Below, piece after piece: positions 50,133 to 62,052 of a DNA stretch of 64,000 nt; positions within the stretch are counted from its first letter, which is position 1, and each line of letters starts with the position of its first letter. Both the position numbers and the translations under genes were made by a program. The notes beneath the pieces are model-generated. The model was not told the origin of the DNA. It did no database searches and saw only the letters and a program-made list of their open reading frames with translations. This stretch comes from Voacanga thouarsii. Taxonomy: Eukaryota; Streptophyta; Magnoliopsida; Gentianales; Apocynaceae. The stretch spans positions 1,662,501 to 1,726,500 of the forward strand of contig JANUWF010001497.1 of NCBI GenBank assembly GCA_026120185.1. Reading direction: 5' to 3'.

Positions 50133-51667
50133 GCTGATAAACCTTAGAAAGGGTGTGAATAAGGTTTATGGTAAAAAATTTTAAATTTTAAGGATCTTCA
50201 AAAAATCATAAAGTAAGAACTAATAAGGTGAGTGAGCCAAATAAATATTGTCTGTGCAGCTTTGCATGTGCTGCCAAAGAACTTTCAAATCTCCTCCAAA
50301 TGATGGAAAGAAGATCTATATTTAATATAGACAAATTCAACAACAATAACAGATTCACTAAGCTACATAAAATTTTGATTAAAACAATGAATGCAAGGAA
50401 GAGTATAATGCTTTTGTTCACAATGATAGATTGCTTCACAGCTGAAGGAGTGCAGACAGAAATCTTTTAAATCATTACTAAATGATGAGAAGATGAACTG
50501 ATTTAAAGATGGGTAGTTGAGATAACAAATATAGACTTACCATAGAAAAATAAAGTCTTTAAGGCTGATCAACAATTGCAGAGATAAGGATAGAATTCTT
50601 CGATCGATAACCAGAGAAAATGCAGCAACAAAGTGCAGAAGAAAAGATCCAATGATTTATAGTGGTTCGATCCTCAACTGATCTACATCCACTACCTTAA
50701 ATGCCTACTTAAGGCTTTCAATATAATCATTAAAACCTTTTTCCCAAATCAATGGTGGTATGCTACACCAATCTTACATAAGAGGATTACCACATTTGGT
50801 TTTATATCCAACCTCTTAAACACACAAATCAAGGCTCGCCCCAATTGAGTTTTACTTTCTTAACCTTGATACACAATAATTCAAGACTCACCCCAACCAG
50901 GTTTTACTTCCCAAAATCTTGATACAAAGTTGATAAAAGATAAAGTATAGAAATAGCTCACAGATTGAGCAAATATGAACAGCTAAGCATAAATACATTT
51001 TTACCTTTGGAGCAATTTGATTTTACTTTGAAGTATAATGAAAAGGGATATTTTTGTAATCTAAAGTGTAAGAGTATTTTTGAGAAAGATAGCATAAAAA
51101 TCTATTTAAAATCAAGTTTTGAAAGCTTTTATAGAAGCAAAAAGTAAGACAGCAATAGCTAGTTTTTCTCGCTGTCAGATTTTTCAGAGTTTTGGACTCA
51201 AGGATTGGAAGAAGGTGAGTCCAAAATGACACTTTTCTAGACAGAAAAATTTTGATACTGTTACAGAGTTTTGGACGAAGTTTTTGGATGTAAAATCCAT
51301 CCAAACTACTTAATCCAAACATTTAAAAGCTTACTCTTTAAAATCATTTTATCTGTGTGCTTCGAGGTAGAAATAAATTGAATCATAAGGTAAAGAGACA
51401 TAGGAATTTTACAAGTAATACCTTAACAACGATTCCTACTCTAAAGTTCTTTCACAAGGACTTCTTGATATGCAATCTCTTAAACTTGTCTTTTTCTTGA
51501 TCACTCATTCTTAGATTCCATTACTCAAGAGTTGTTTAACAATCTTATTTGCATGCCTTGGATGAATTGAAGTCAAACATATCATATCACATATAGATCA
51601 CATAAATTAGTCCTCATCAATGTTTGCCATAAGTCAAAACACAGGAGAATGCCCTTAGGGCTAAATT
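50133..51667. mobile_element. 1.5-kb LTR-like insert inside the Athila-like 3' LTR
   Basis: The Athila-like LTR at 56184 reads TGTATGCTTTTTAGGAAGTATTATCAACAAAAC without interruption. In the copy at 50112 the same text stops after GGAAGTATTA and resumes at 51668 with TATTAACAAAACC, giving a 5-bp duplication TATTA (50128-50132 and 51668-51672). The intervening 1535 bp has Copia-LTR-like words (TAGTGGTTCGATCCTCAACTG, CTACATCCACTACC; minus strand TTATGGCAAACATTGATGAGGACTAAT) and no coding domain. The insertion itself is well supported. Its identity as a solo LTR is less so, because its ends are not TG...CA. Confidence 0.6.
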
Positions 51668-53029
51668 TATTAACAAAACCACAACACTAATTAAAGTTTT
51701 AAAATAAAATACCAAAATTACTTATACACAATACATATTTGGGCAAGTATACCTATTGTATAGCATAGAGTTCTAATGGTAAATATCGTTTCCCTAGGGT
51801 AAAGTGGCAAACAAGTACCCCTACTTTACTATCGCTTCATTGTTTAGCCAATCATAAATTAAAAATGTAAACAAAAGTGACGAATTGACTAGGGAGTCCA
51901 CCAACTCAAACACACAAGAAAGGCCACTCAAGGTCCGAAAATCATCCAAGGAAGGAGAAAAAAAGATAAGTCATATATTCAATTAAAATCCCCTAAATTA
52001 CACTCCACATCTATACTCAAATTAGTAAAAATGGAAATCTAAATCTTTCACTAAAAGTTGGTCTCAAATAAGCCTTACTCTCTCTTGAGTTATGAGCATT
52101 CTACCTCTAGCTCAAATAATAGATATATCTACCTTACAAATTAAATTCAAATAAGCATTAAAGTTAACAATCTATTTTAATTTTTGGGGAAAATAATGTC
52201 CTTATCTCTAGGCAATCTCCCATCAATCACTAAGCTCCATTCCTCTAACCCCTCTCTCGAACTAGTTAAAGGAAATTAATTAATCAAGCTCCCAAATTCT
52301 AACCCCATCTCTCGAATTTATTAGAATAGGGAAAACTCAACTAAATAATCCACATAAATCAACACAAGTGATTGAATACAAGAGATAAATTTTCATTAAA
52401 ACTAAAAGAGATTTAAAATAAAGTATAATAGAGGTTCAATCCATCAAATACAATATAGATCTATAAAGCCTAACGAAATCAAGGCAAAAATTACAAAAGG
52501 GAAAAAGAAAAACTCATAGGCAAGTTGGGTCTCTTCTCTTTTGTGGATTTTTTTCTTGAAGATACCTCTTTTCTCTTCCAATAGATGTCCTAATCTTCCC
52601 ACTTGTGCCTTCTTGGTGTTCTTAAGAGTGTTTTGGAGGCTATCCCTTGTCAAAATTGTGCAAATGAAGGCCTCAAAAGAAGTATTTATAGTGTGAGCCT
52701 CGGAAATCCTTAAAAATTACAAAACAATAGATTCTGCGACTCTTACTGGCGCCTGTTAAGGGCTTAAACTGACGCTTGTTATTACTAGAAAGTTTTGGCC
52801 ATCCTTCAGCATTGAACCAGCACTTGTTATGGGACTTAATCAACACTGGTTTTATTCCCTTCAGCTCATTTTTCCTTATTTTTTCACCTTATTTCTTCAA
52901 TAAATCTTCTAGCATGCAATCTACACAAAACAAGGAAAAATTAAGAGAAATAAGTAGTCATCTAGTCATAATCCTGAACAGTTATAGCGCAAAATGATAT
53001 AAAAATATAGACACTTTAGGTTCTCATCA

Positions 53030-56000
53030 CTCCCCCACAATTAAATTTTTGTTTGTCCTCAAGCAAACTATCAAGAAAAAACCATTTTAACTGAGAATAG
53101 ATTTTGGCAATCAATGACAATCATGGCAAAGGTATTCTTTTTCTTTTGAGATGAAAATTCAATACAAGACTATCCAACCAAGCTAAACTCATGTAAACTA
53201 TGTATTTGAATAAACAAAACTAAAGCTACCGAAGTTAAATTAAATAAGTATATATTTATTCAACATGTTTTAACTCATTTCTTAGGTCAAGAATACAAAC
53301 CAAGTGATTCATATAAGTTAGGAATAATGAACCAACTTAAGTTGTAGGACTTACAAGCTACTGCAGTCTAAGTAATAAACAAAGGATTAGTACATATGCT
53401 CCTTTTTGTAGGGTAATATAATCACCTAATAAAGATAGAATGAAAGATTTTTACCTTTTACATTACCTTCTTTAAAATCTCATTTTCTTTCTAAGACAAG
53501 ATAATGTAAATGCCTAATAAAGATATAATAAAAGATATTCAAATTTTGCATTACCTCACTTTGTTCTCTCATTTTTTAACCACAATCCACATTTACTTAA
53601 ACTTAGAATAAGGACTAGTTAGAAGATCATAGAATATAAACTAACCAAATTCCCTACTTATATTTCATTACAAGTTTCCCATCCGTCGCTAAGAAACAAA
53701 ATGTTACAACATTACTAAAATATAGATAAGGTTAATTCAAATTTTCAAGACTTAAATTATATCACATCAAATATATAAGTTTACCCAAGAATATCCTAGT
53801 CAAGACAAATCTCATATTAAATTTTCATGCTAAAGGAAAAAGAATAACAATCCCATAATAATCCAAAATATGCTACAAATCGAAAAATTTTAGCCTAATT
53901 TTCAATTTAACTTGAAAATAAGAAAAACACTAAGAACTTGATAAGAACTTGGATAAAGAATACTATAAAATCATTCTCCCGTACTTAAACCGGATATTAT
54001 CCTCAATGGCCAAAATATCACAATAAAAGCACGTCTAAAAGAACCAAAAATAAATAAAGGGAGGAAAGGTTAAATAATACTCCCCAAGTTAATTAAGTTC
54101 CAATAGATGATAAGATCTTAAAGTAGGAAAAGGAGGAATTATTCCTTATCTACTAACCTACAAAATAGAAAAACGTAGTAAAACATCAAAGAAAATAATA
54201 GCATATAATAATGCACACTAAAATACTAATTAAAATCCTACTAAAGCAAACAAAAGCAAAGACTATAAAACAAAAAATGCTCACTCCCCCACACTTAGAA
54301 CCATATTATCCTCTTTGCTGAAGAGTGAGAAAACAACTACCAACTAGGAAAATCAAACTAAACAAAAACAAAGCAACTATAGAGAAATGCAAATACGGAA
54401 AAACAAATCAAAACCCAAAACAAAAACGAACTTTTTTCATTCATCATGCTTCCTCATCATTTTTTTATAAAGAAAATTAAAGCTTAACGTATAAGGTATG
54501 CATGATGAATCATACGAAACTAAAAGAGGTTTTTGGAGGGGATAAGAGGCACGCAAATTATAAGTCACAATAAAATCAAGCACATAGTTATCCCCTTGAA
54601 CCTCTTTAGACAAACAAACAAAGTCTTCCATAAATTAATACAAAAAATATCTAAAGAGTGCATCATCAATTAAATCATTAATTATCCCTTCCAAAGTATC
54701 ACCAAAATCATAACTCCTCAATTTCAAACTTAGCAATATAGCTCTAAATGAAATAGTCAAGAAATACTTACTTTGCAATGAGTTATCTACAATTACCAAG
54801 TTACCTCATTTTGAGTGGGGTGAAAGGCATAATTGGCTATCATACTCTAAGGACATTTTATGATTTATTTTGAAAACTTTTGTTCCTTGAAGTAAATCTT
54901 GGTTCCTTATGTCATCATTGTGCTCCATGAATTGAGAAGTTCTTGCAAAATCAAGTGAGAAAGAGATATTAGAAAAACATAAATGAGAATGAGATCCACC
55001 TCTTATTACACTATTCAATGGGTCCTCATATACTCTCAATTCTTCTTGGGGGTTCTCTTTTTGTAAACTTTTCCACAATTGTTCTTTCATCTCATTCCCA
55101 ATATCCTTATGTGAGTAAGTCTCTTCGTTTTCCTCAAATATATGGGCTATATTGGTATCTTTCTTCAAAGGGCACTATTTATCTTCAAAAATTTCCAAGG
55201 GTCACTCCATGAATTTTTCTTCTTACACTTCATCCTTTTTCTCTTTCTGTAGCTTGCTCGAATATAGTATATGCGGTTTAAACTCGGACGGCTTTTTCTT
55301 CATTATTTTAGTTTTTTTATGAATAATCGGCATCGTTCCTATCAGCTTAACCGGCACCGATTCTGTCTTGTAGGCTCCTCACTGGTTTTCAACAGCTTTT
55401 TCATCCTGCTTTCTTTGCACATATTCAGCTGTGTTTTTCAATTTTCCATTAATATCACCTGCAGTATCCAACATGCTCAATACATTGCTCCTTGCATCTC
55501 CTTAACAATCATTGGTTGTTATATACCTTAACTACTTAATCTTTCCAAGGATGCATTTGTATTGGCAACAAAATTGTTCACTAACTCCTCAAGTGATGGC
55601 CTAACTAGAGGTCGGGGTGGAGGTCATATGGAAAATATTCTTAATTACTCTAATAGGCACTAGAATGACTACACCACTCCATATTGTATACCTTGCTTTG
55701 CTCATTTTCTTCAAAATTACAAGCTTCATTATCATAATTAAAGTGTTCTTCTCCAGAAAAACCACAACTCATGCTTTGGTCCTCCAGGGGAATCACACTC
55801 CCACTATTACTCTTTTCACTCAAAATATCAACAAGGGTTTGCAATCTAGCTAACTTCTCATCCTTATCACCCTTTTCACTTTGTGCCTAAGGTCACATAC
55901 TATCCCTTAAATTACTAGCCATAATGACGTTTTCAACCACAACACAAAACCTTAAAAATCTCAAAACAAAAATAAAAAGTTAGTCACAAGAAAAATCAAT

Positions 56001-56158
56001 AACAAAGACTAAAAAAACTACCCAAAAAAAAAAAAATCTACAAAAAGCATACAAAAACAAAAACAAGCAAAGACTCAAACTTAAACAAAAAGAAAAACAA
56101 ACAAATAAACAAAAGGCTAAATGAACAAAACTTAAACTTTTTGAATATTGCCAATCAA
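53030..56158 (-). other. Interior of the Athila-like non-autonomous element
   Basis: Minus-strand fragments of unknown function occur at 55910-55650 (MASNLRDSM, then after stops LQTLVDILSEKSNSGSVIPL and an acidic tail), 55168-54806 (120 codons, Glu/Asn-rich, with KEQLWKSLQKENPQEELR) and 54631-54437 (64 codons). None resembles gag, pol or env that I recognise. Two polypurine-like blocks (minus strand AAGTACGGGAGA near 53980 and AAGTGTGGGGGAG near 54290) are preceded by GAGGATAAT words, as in the 3' part of the Athila element at 60540-60590. Confidence 0.55.
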
Positions 56159-56874
56159 TCCCCAGCAACTGCACCAAAAACTTTGTATGCTTTTTAGGAA
56201 GTATTATCAACAAAACAACAAGACTAATCAAATTTTAAAATAAAATACCAAAATTACTCACACACAACATACATTTTAGTAAATGTACCCATTATGTAGT
56301 ATAGAGTTCTAATAGTAACTATTATTTCCCTTGGGTAAAGTGGCAAACAAGTACCCCTACTTTACTATCGTTTCATTATTTAGCCAATTATAAATCAAAT
56401 ATGTAAACACATGTGGCAAATTGACTAGGAAGTCTACCAACTCAAACACACAAGAAAGGCTACTCAAGGTCCCAAAATCATCTAAGAAAGGAGAAAAGAA
56501 GATAAATCATGTATTCAATTGAAATCTCCTAAATTACACTCCACATGAAATACTCAAATTAGTAAAATAAAAATCTAAATATTGCACCAAAAGGTTGGTC
56601 TTAAATAAGCCTCATTTTCTCTCGAATTATAATTCTTCTACTCCTAGCCTAACTAATAGGTATCTCTACCTTACTAATTAAACTCAAGGGAGCATTAAAA
56701 TCAACACCCCATTGCAATTTTAGGGGAAATTGTATCCCTATCTCTGGGCAACCTCATAATCCATCAATCACCAAACTCCATTCCTCTAACCCCTCTCTCG
56801 AGCTAGTAAAAGGAAAGATAATAGAATAAATAAATCAATCAAACTCCCAAATCCTAACCCCATCCACTATGGGA

Positions 56875-57963
56875 GAACCTTGTTTTAGAGATGAAAAAAT
56901 GGAGTTGAATTCTCTTCGTCTCTAAATAGAGACAAATTTGAGACATAATGGAGACAAACTAATTTTTAAAAAATTAAAATAGGACATTTGGAACAAATTC
57001 GAGATAAATGTAGTTCATCTCAGAATATTTTATTTCTATTTGACCTCTAAGTAGATACAAAATAGAGACAATAGTAAAGTCGTCTCAAATTTGTCTCCAA
57101 ATAGAGTCGAAACATAGACAACTCTCACTGCATCTCGAATATAAAATAGAGGCAATAAAAATCTATTACAAACAATTTTTAAGGTTAGAGACGAAAAAGA
57201 GACGAACAAATCATTAGTCTCTATTTTGTTTAAAATTAGAAATGCATTGGAGACAAATATGTTCATATCTAGAAGTTCCATTACTTCATTCATTGGGTAA
57301 TTACTTTGAAAATTGGAGACGGCGAGATTCATCTCGGATTTATCTCTAAGCCTAGACAATTTAGAGATTAACAAATCCGTCTCAAATATTAGAGACTAAT
57401 TAGGATCTACTTTTTTCTGTCTCTAAGTTTTAGAGATGGAAAGTATGCTTACTTTATTGTCTCTATATTGACTATAATTTGGAGTTAATGGTGATTGTCT
57501 CTATTTTGTCTTTAACTTTATATTTTAAAGAAAAAATAGAGACTAATTTGAGTTGTTTTTATATCTCTAAATATATTTGAAAAATATATAAAAAAAACAA
57601 AAAGTTATTATGTTGAAATGATAGTAATTATTCTAGATTGGAAATTGAACATGAACTTATAATGTAATCCGTTTGAAGTTTTGGATGTAATTGAATAACA
57701 ACTATGTTTATTATTTGAAATAGTTGACATTAATTTAAATATAATTTATCACTGTCATTATATATAGTTATGTTGAACTATATGTTTGAAATATTTTTAA
57801 AGAAAACAGTATGTTTGTGTTTTAGGCATTAATGTTATTATCAAACATTTTAAAAGAAGCATTTACATAATTATGTACAGATCTTAATCGTATTATTTAA
57901 AATACTATTACAGTGCTATTTGTAGAATAATTATTTAGTATATGAAATACTAATGCTATATAA
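56875..57963. mobile_element. CACTA-type DNA transposon end (partial)
   Basis: Inside the Athila-like 5' LTR, the host text AACCCCATC is followed by CACTATGGGAGAACC, a CACTA terminus. Over the next 650 bp GAGAC/GTCTC words recur in both orientations (for example ATAGAGACAAATTTGAGACA, GACGAAAAAGAGACG, CGTCTCAAAT), the dense subterminal repeats typical of CACTA (En/Spm) elements. From about 57560 the sequence is AT-rich without repeats. No opposite terminus (CTCCCATAGTG) is in the window. It seems to be broken by the LTR starting at about 57964. No transposase coding is visible. Confidence 0.65.
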
Positions 57964-59506
57964 TGTATAGGGGTTAAAATTACCATTATTTTTCTAGTTA
58001 TTTAAGGTTATTTTGAGATATTTTTTTGTAATAACTAGGCATATTCCTTCTTATTTGGCATTTTGTTTGTAAAAAGTATTTTTGACAAATTTATGAAGAT
58101 TTGAGTTAAATTCGAGCAAAAAGTGAACAATTTCAGAATACACCTGGCGCCAGGTCTAGCCAAGGGATTAGACGCCAGGTCTATTCTAGTCAAGCAAAGG
58201 AAATTGAGCAAATTTCAGGAAGAAAACAAAACAGACTTGGTGCAGGTCTATTCTAGTCAAGCAAAGGAAATTGAGCAAATTTCAGGAAGAAAACAAAACA
58301 GACTTGGTGCCAAGTCTGGTAAGTAGACTAGTCGTCAGGTCCATCCTGTTCGGCTAGTGAAAACAGAGCAAAAATCAGAGGAAGAACATATTGCACATAA
58401 TGCTAGGTGGGTCGAAGGGATCCAGTGCCAAGCCTAGTCTAGAAGGTGAAAATCCTGTGCATAAATTTGAGAATTTTTCAAAGATTTCGATATTTTCTAA
58501 TTCCTACTCGACCAAGATCCCTCAAGCAACGAATTTAGCATTAAAGAGGCTTATAAAAGCAACAGAAAACACAAGAGAAATGAGAGATATATAAAGGTGG
58601 ATCGAAGAGTATAAATTCCAATCACTCATTGAATGAGGAATCACCCAATCAAGGAAGATTGTTTAAGAGAGTCTTCAAGGGTGAAAAAAGAGGTTTGTCT
58701 ATGAGTGATTTCTTTTATAATTTAACATTATTTTAGATTCATGGTTTTGTGTTGATTTAGTTATTTGATCAATTCTTTATCATCTTTGGTGTTTGATTAC
58801 TTGTTATTATTGGTTATTGATGCGAGTTCTTCTAATTGACTTAGGACAACGATATTAGGAGTTTCATTGCATTGATTTCGTATTTGTTAAATCTTAAAGG
58901 ACTTGGGCGACGAAGTTAAGTTTATAAAACTAAGTGATCAAAGATTAGTTGATTTAACCTTGAGCAAATGGTTATTAGCTAATTCCATACTTATAAGGAA
59001 TTAAGCTTAATGTATGTTTTGATTATGTTAGCTTGATTGGCAAATCTATTAATATTTAATCAAAAGATAGTAATTCTATGGATTGAGAAACGAAGTAGAA
59101 TTTATCTAAGTAGATTCATGACTTGGAAAACGATTGAAATTTACTTTATATTCATTCATGATTCCAAGATGATAATTATTTGAGAGAATTGTTAGTTAGT
59201 TCATTATCATATTTCTAGGATACTTGTCTAAATTTCATATTCCTACATCTTGGAGTTATATATATTTCTTTATTTTTTTCTTATTTTCTCAGTTTATTTG
59301 AGTCGGTTAAACGATGAATAAAAAGTGATTAGTGTGTACTTGTTCCTTTGAGGATCGATACTCGTTAATTCCCTATGCTATGCTTGCGATGAGTATATTT
59401 GCTCATATAATTTTGGGATTAATATTTTAATTAAAACTTGACTAAGAGATGGATTTAAATTTGATAATTTTTATACACCTAAAATTTACGCATTAAATTT
59501 TTGACA
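57964..59506 (-). repeat. 3' LTR of the Athila element
   Basis: The right boundary is firm: on the minus strand AAGTGTGAAAGTA precedes TGTCAAAAATTTAATGCG, and TTTGCTTGAGGACAAGCAAA lies just upstream, as in Athila-type elements. The left boundary (TGTATAGGGGTTAAAATTACC) is chosen by the TG...CA rule and is uncertain because the partner LTR is outside the window. The LTR contains a GGCGCCAGG-rich segment and a 67-bp tandem duplication. Estimated length 1.54 kb. Confidence 0.6.
58176..58309. repeat. Perfect 67-bp tandem duplication in the Athila LTR
   Basis: Positions 58176-58242 and 58243-58309 are identical (CAGGTCTATTCTAGTCAAGC ... AACAGACTTGGTG). The identity indicates that the duplication is recent compared with the decay of the element's coding sequence. 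Confidence 0.95.
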
Positions 59507-60899
59507 TACTTTCACACTTAAACTTTTGCTTGTCCTCAAGCAAAATACTTTAATCAAGAAAATCATCAAGAAAACATAAGTTCTTTATTCAAAAATTTTT
59601 TACAACATACCAAGGACTATAACTTCTCTTCAAACTTTAGATACAACTCTTGTCATTCACATCATTTGAAAACAATTCAAACTTTGAAATATTTGACAAG
59701 ATATAACAAAACTCTTGAAGTCAAATTAACCAAGTGTATACTTTAGTTTAAGAAAATTATTTCACTCTTCAAGTTAAAATATAGAAAACATGAATTACAT
59801 AAGTTAAGCCATCTATCAACTCAAACATTATAAATTCAAAAATTGCTCAACTCAAGTCACGATGTAAGGAAAGCACTCCAATTTTTTCTCTCTCTATTTT
59901 TTCTAATGACTTAGGAAATTGATTGCCTCAAATCATAGATTTTTCTTCACACGCCGTATTGGCCTTCTTATAGTCATCACTCATTATTTTTCAATATCTT
60001 TCATTTCTTTTGCTCTTGGGAATTTATAGCCTCAAGAAAGTGAATTTCTCTTCACTATCTGTATTAGTCTCCATAATCAAGCAAAAACAATACCTTCTTA
60101 TCTTTAAAGAGGAAGCAACAACTTATTTGTTTAATTTTTCAATTCACAAGATTTTTTCACAATTTTTTTTTTCATAATCTTTCCTCTCAAAGAATTTTTT
60201 ATCAACTCATACTCCTCATCATAACTCAAAGCTAAGCAAACCTTAAACTCATAATACAAAAAGTTAGCCAATAAACTTTTCTCATATTTTTCATATTCAA
60301 ACTAGATGAGTCAAATAACATTCAAATACCAATGTATAAATAAGAAAAATTCTCAAGTCTTGACAAATATCCTATCCAATAAACTAATTTAATAAAAATC
60401 CACCAAATGAATGACAAAAAAATCCTATCCAAATAAGAAAAAGAATTATAACATTGCTTAACAATAAAAACCACAAAAAATTTTCAAAAATTTCACACGA
60501 AATTGATATGGAAAAATATTTCTTCAACTTCATTCTCTCCCCCCCCCCTCCACACTTAAACTGGAGATTATCCTCAATGGCCAAAGATACAACAATAAAA
60601 GTACAGCCAAGAAGACCAAAATCAATAAAGAAGAAGAATAAAATGAAAAAAAATACTTACATTACATCGTAGTGCCACCATATTTGAATCCACCACAAGG
60701 AAGAGTCATTACAAGAGTACCTACTTAAAAAGGAACAAAACAAAGAGAAACATAAAGCTAGAAAAAGAAAAGAGAAATAAAATAAAATAAATGAAAGGAT
60801 AAAGAAAACAAATACAAAGAATCAATGAGTAATCATGACTCATAAAAGATAACGTCGAGATACTCTAAAGTGCTAATATCGTCACCCAAATATGGTTTC
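59507..60899 (-). other. 3' non-coding tail of the Athila element
   Basis: The region between integrase and the 3' LTR, where some Athila elements carry an env-like ORF. Here only short ORFs exist (for example 60584-60384) and no env-like protein could be read. A G-rich block on the minus strand (TTTAAGTGTGGAGGGGGGGG at about 60541-60560), preceded by GCCATTGAGGATAATCTCCA, looks like an internal second polypurine tract. A true one lies at 59507-59525. Confidence 0.6.
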
Positions 60900-62000
60900 A
60901 GTCGACTTCTATTCACTTTAACAATCCCCCTTAGTTGGGTGAGAAACCTCAATAACTCAAAATGGACAAATTTGATATATCTCATACGGCCCTGACCATC
61001 GAAACTTTAACTTACCCGAAAAAAGTCTAAGCCTATAATTAAATACTAACACAATTTCTTCTTTTTGAAACTTATGGGGGGAATGAATAGGCCTATCATG
61101 CCAACGTTTCATCTTATCTTTGTAAATCTGTGAATTATGGTAAGTATCATTACGCCACTCATTCAACTCTTTCACTTAAAGCAATCGTTGTTGTCTTGTA
61201 AGATGAATGTCAAAGTTGACAAGTTTAATTGCCCAATAAGCCCTATGTTCAACTTCTACCAGTAGATAACATGATTTCCCATACAACAATCGATAGTGGG
61301 TTGTACCAATAGGAGTTTTAAAAGCAGTTCTATAGGCCCAAAGAATATCATCTAACTTCAAGCTCCAATCCTTTCTTGTATGATTAACCATTTTTTTTAA
61401 GATTCTTTTTGAATTTTTTATTAACCACCTCAATTTGGCCACTAGTTTGCGGATGATAGGGGGTAGCAAACTTATGAGTAACTTCTAAATGTTTGAGAAT
61501 CTTATCTAATTGGATATTATAAAAGTGGATTCCCCTATCACTAATGAGCACCTTAGACACTCCAAACCGGGTGAAAAGTTTTTTGAGAAATTTTATTACA
61601 ACCCGCGCATCATTAGTAGGCAAGACTTGCACCTCAACCCACTTTGATACATACTCAACCACAACCAAGATGTATTTGTTACCCAAAGAACTAGGAAAAG
61701 AGCTTATAAAATCAATCCCCCAACCATTAAAAATTTCACAAGCTTGAAAAATTTGTAATGACATCTTATTAGATTTAGAAATGTTAGCTATACGTTGACA
61801 TCCATCACAAAATTGAACGAACCTATGAGAGTCCTTAAAGAGTGTAGGCTAATAAAAACCGGACTCAAGTACCTTTTTTGTGGTATTGTTAGCTTGGTAG
61901 TAGCCTCCTATGGGTCCTTCATGACAATGTTTCAAGATATTGATACTTTCCATGGAATCCACACACATTTGAATGATTTGATCCACACAACACCGGAATA
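60900..62000 (-). pseudogene. Integrase of the Athila element (broken)
   Basis: Minus-strand frames 61764-61384, 61469-61176 and 61175-60957 together give the integrase core. The motifs are WGIDFISSFPSSLGNKYILV (first catalytic Asp), LISDRGIHF (second Asp), and [20 protein letters not shown] (catalytic Glu). Then come [20 protein letters not shown] and the lineage-specific C-terminus. Upstream near 61770-61990 is decayed zinc-finger text. It is split by a frameshift near 61390-61470 and a stop at 61176. It would insert element cDNA into the genome; the present copy cannot be made in one piece. Confidence 0.9.
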
Positions 62001-62052
62001 AGTATGGATCTTTCCAAAAGCAATGCTTTACTTCGGAGAGGAATTTCTTCTT

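Larger units (their letters stand above)
50112..56874 (-). mobile_element. Non-autonomous Athila-like LTR element (LARD-type), interrupted
   Basis: Read on the minus strand. The 3' LTR is 50112-50132 plus 51668-53029 and the visible part of the 5' LTR is 56184-56874; they align over about 690 bp. At 56159-56176 the minus strand reads TGGTGCAGTTGCTGGGGA, close to the Athila/Tat primer site TGGCGCCGTTGCCGGGGA. Next to the 3' LTR is TTAATTGTGGGGGAGTGATGAG, a polypurine tract, preceded by TTTGCTTGAGGACAAACAAA as in Athila. The 3.1-kb interior has no protease, reverse transcriptase or integrase, only short ORFs, so it depends on a helper. The rest of its 5' LTR is displaced to the right by the CACTA-type element. 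Confidence 0.75.

Noticed and set aside
55980..56231. Minus-strand ORF rich in Leu/Phe/Cys resembling a membrane protein
   Set aside because: The text derives from A-rich repeats next to the primer binding site of the Athila-like element.
57036..57374. 112-codon minus-strand ORF
   Set aside because: It falls in the GAGAC subterminal repeats of the CACTA-type element and has no transposase motif.
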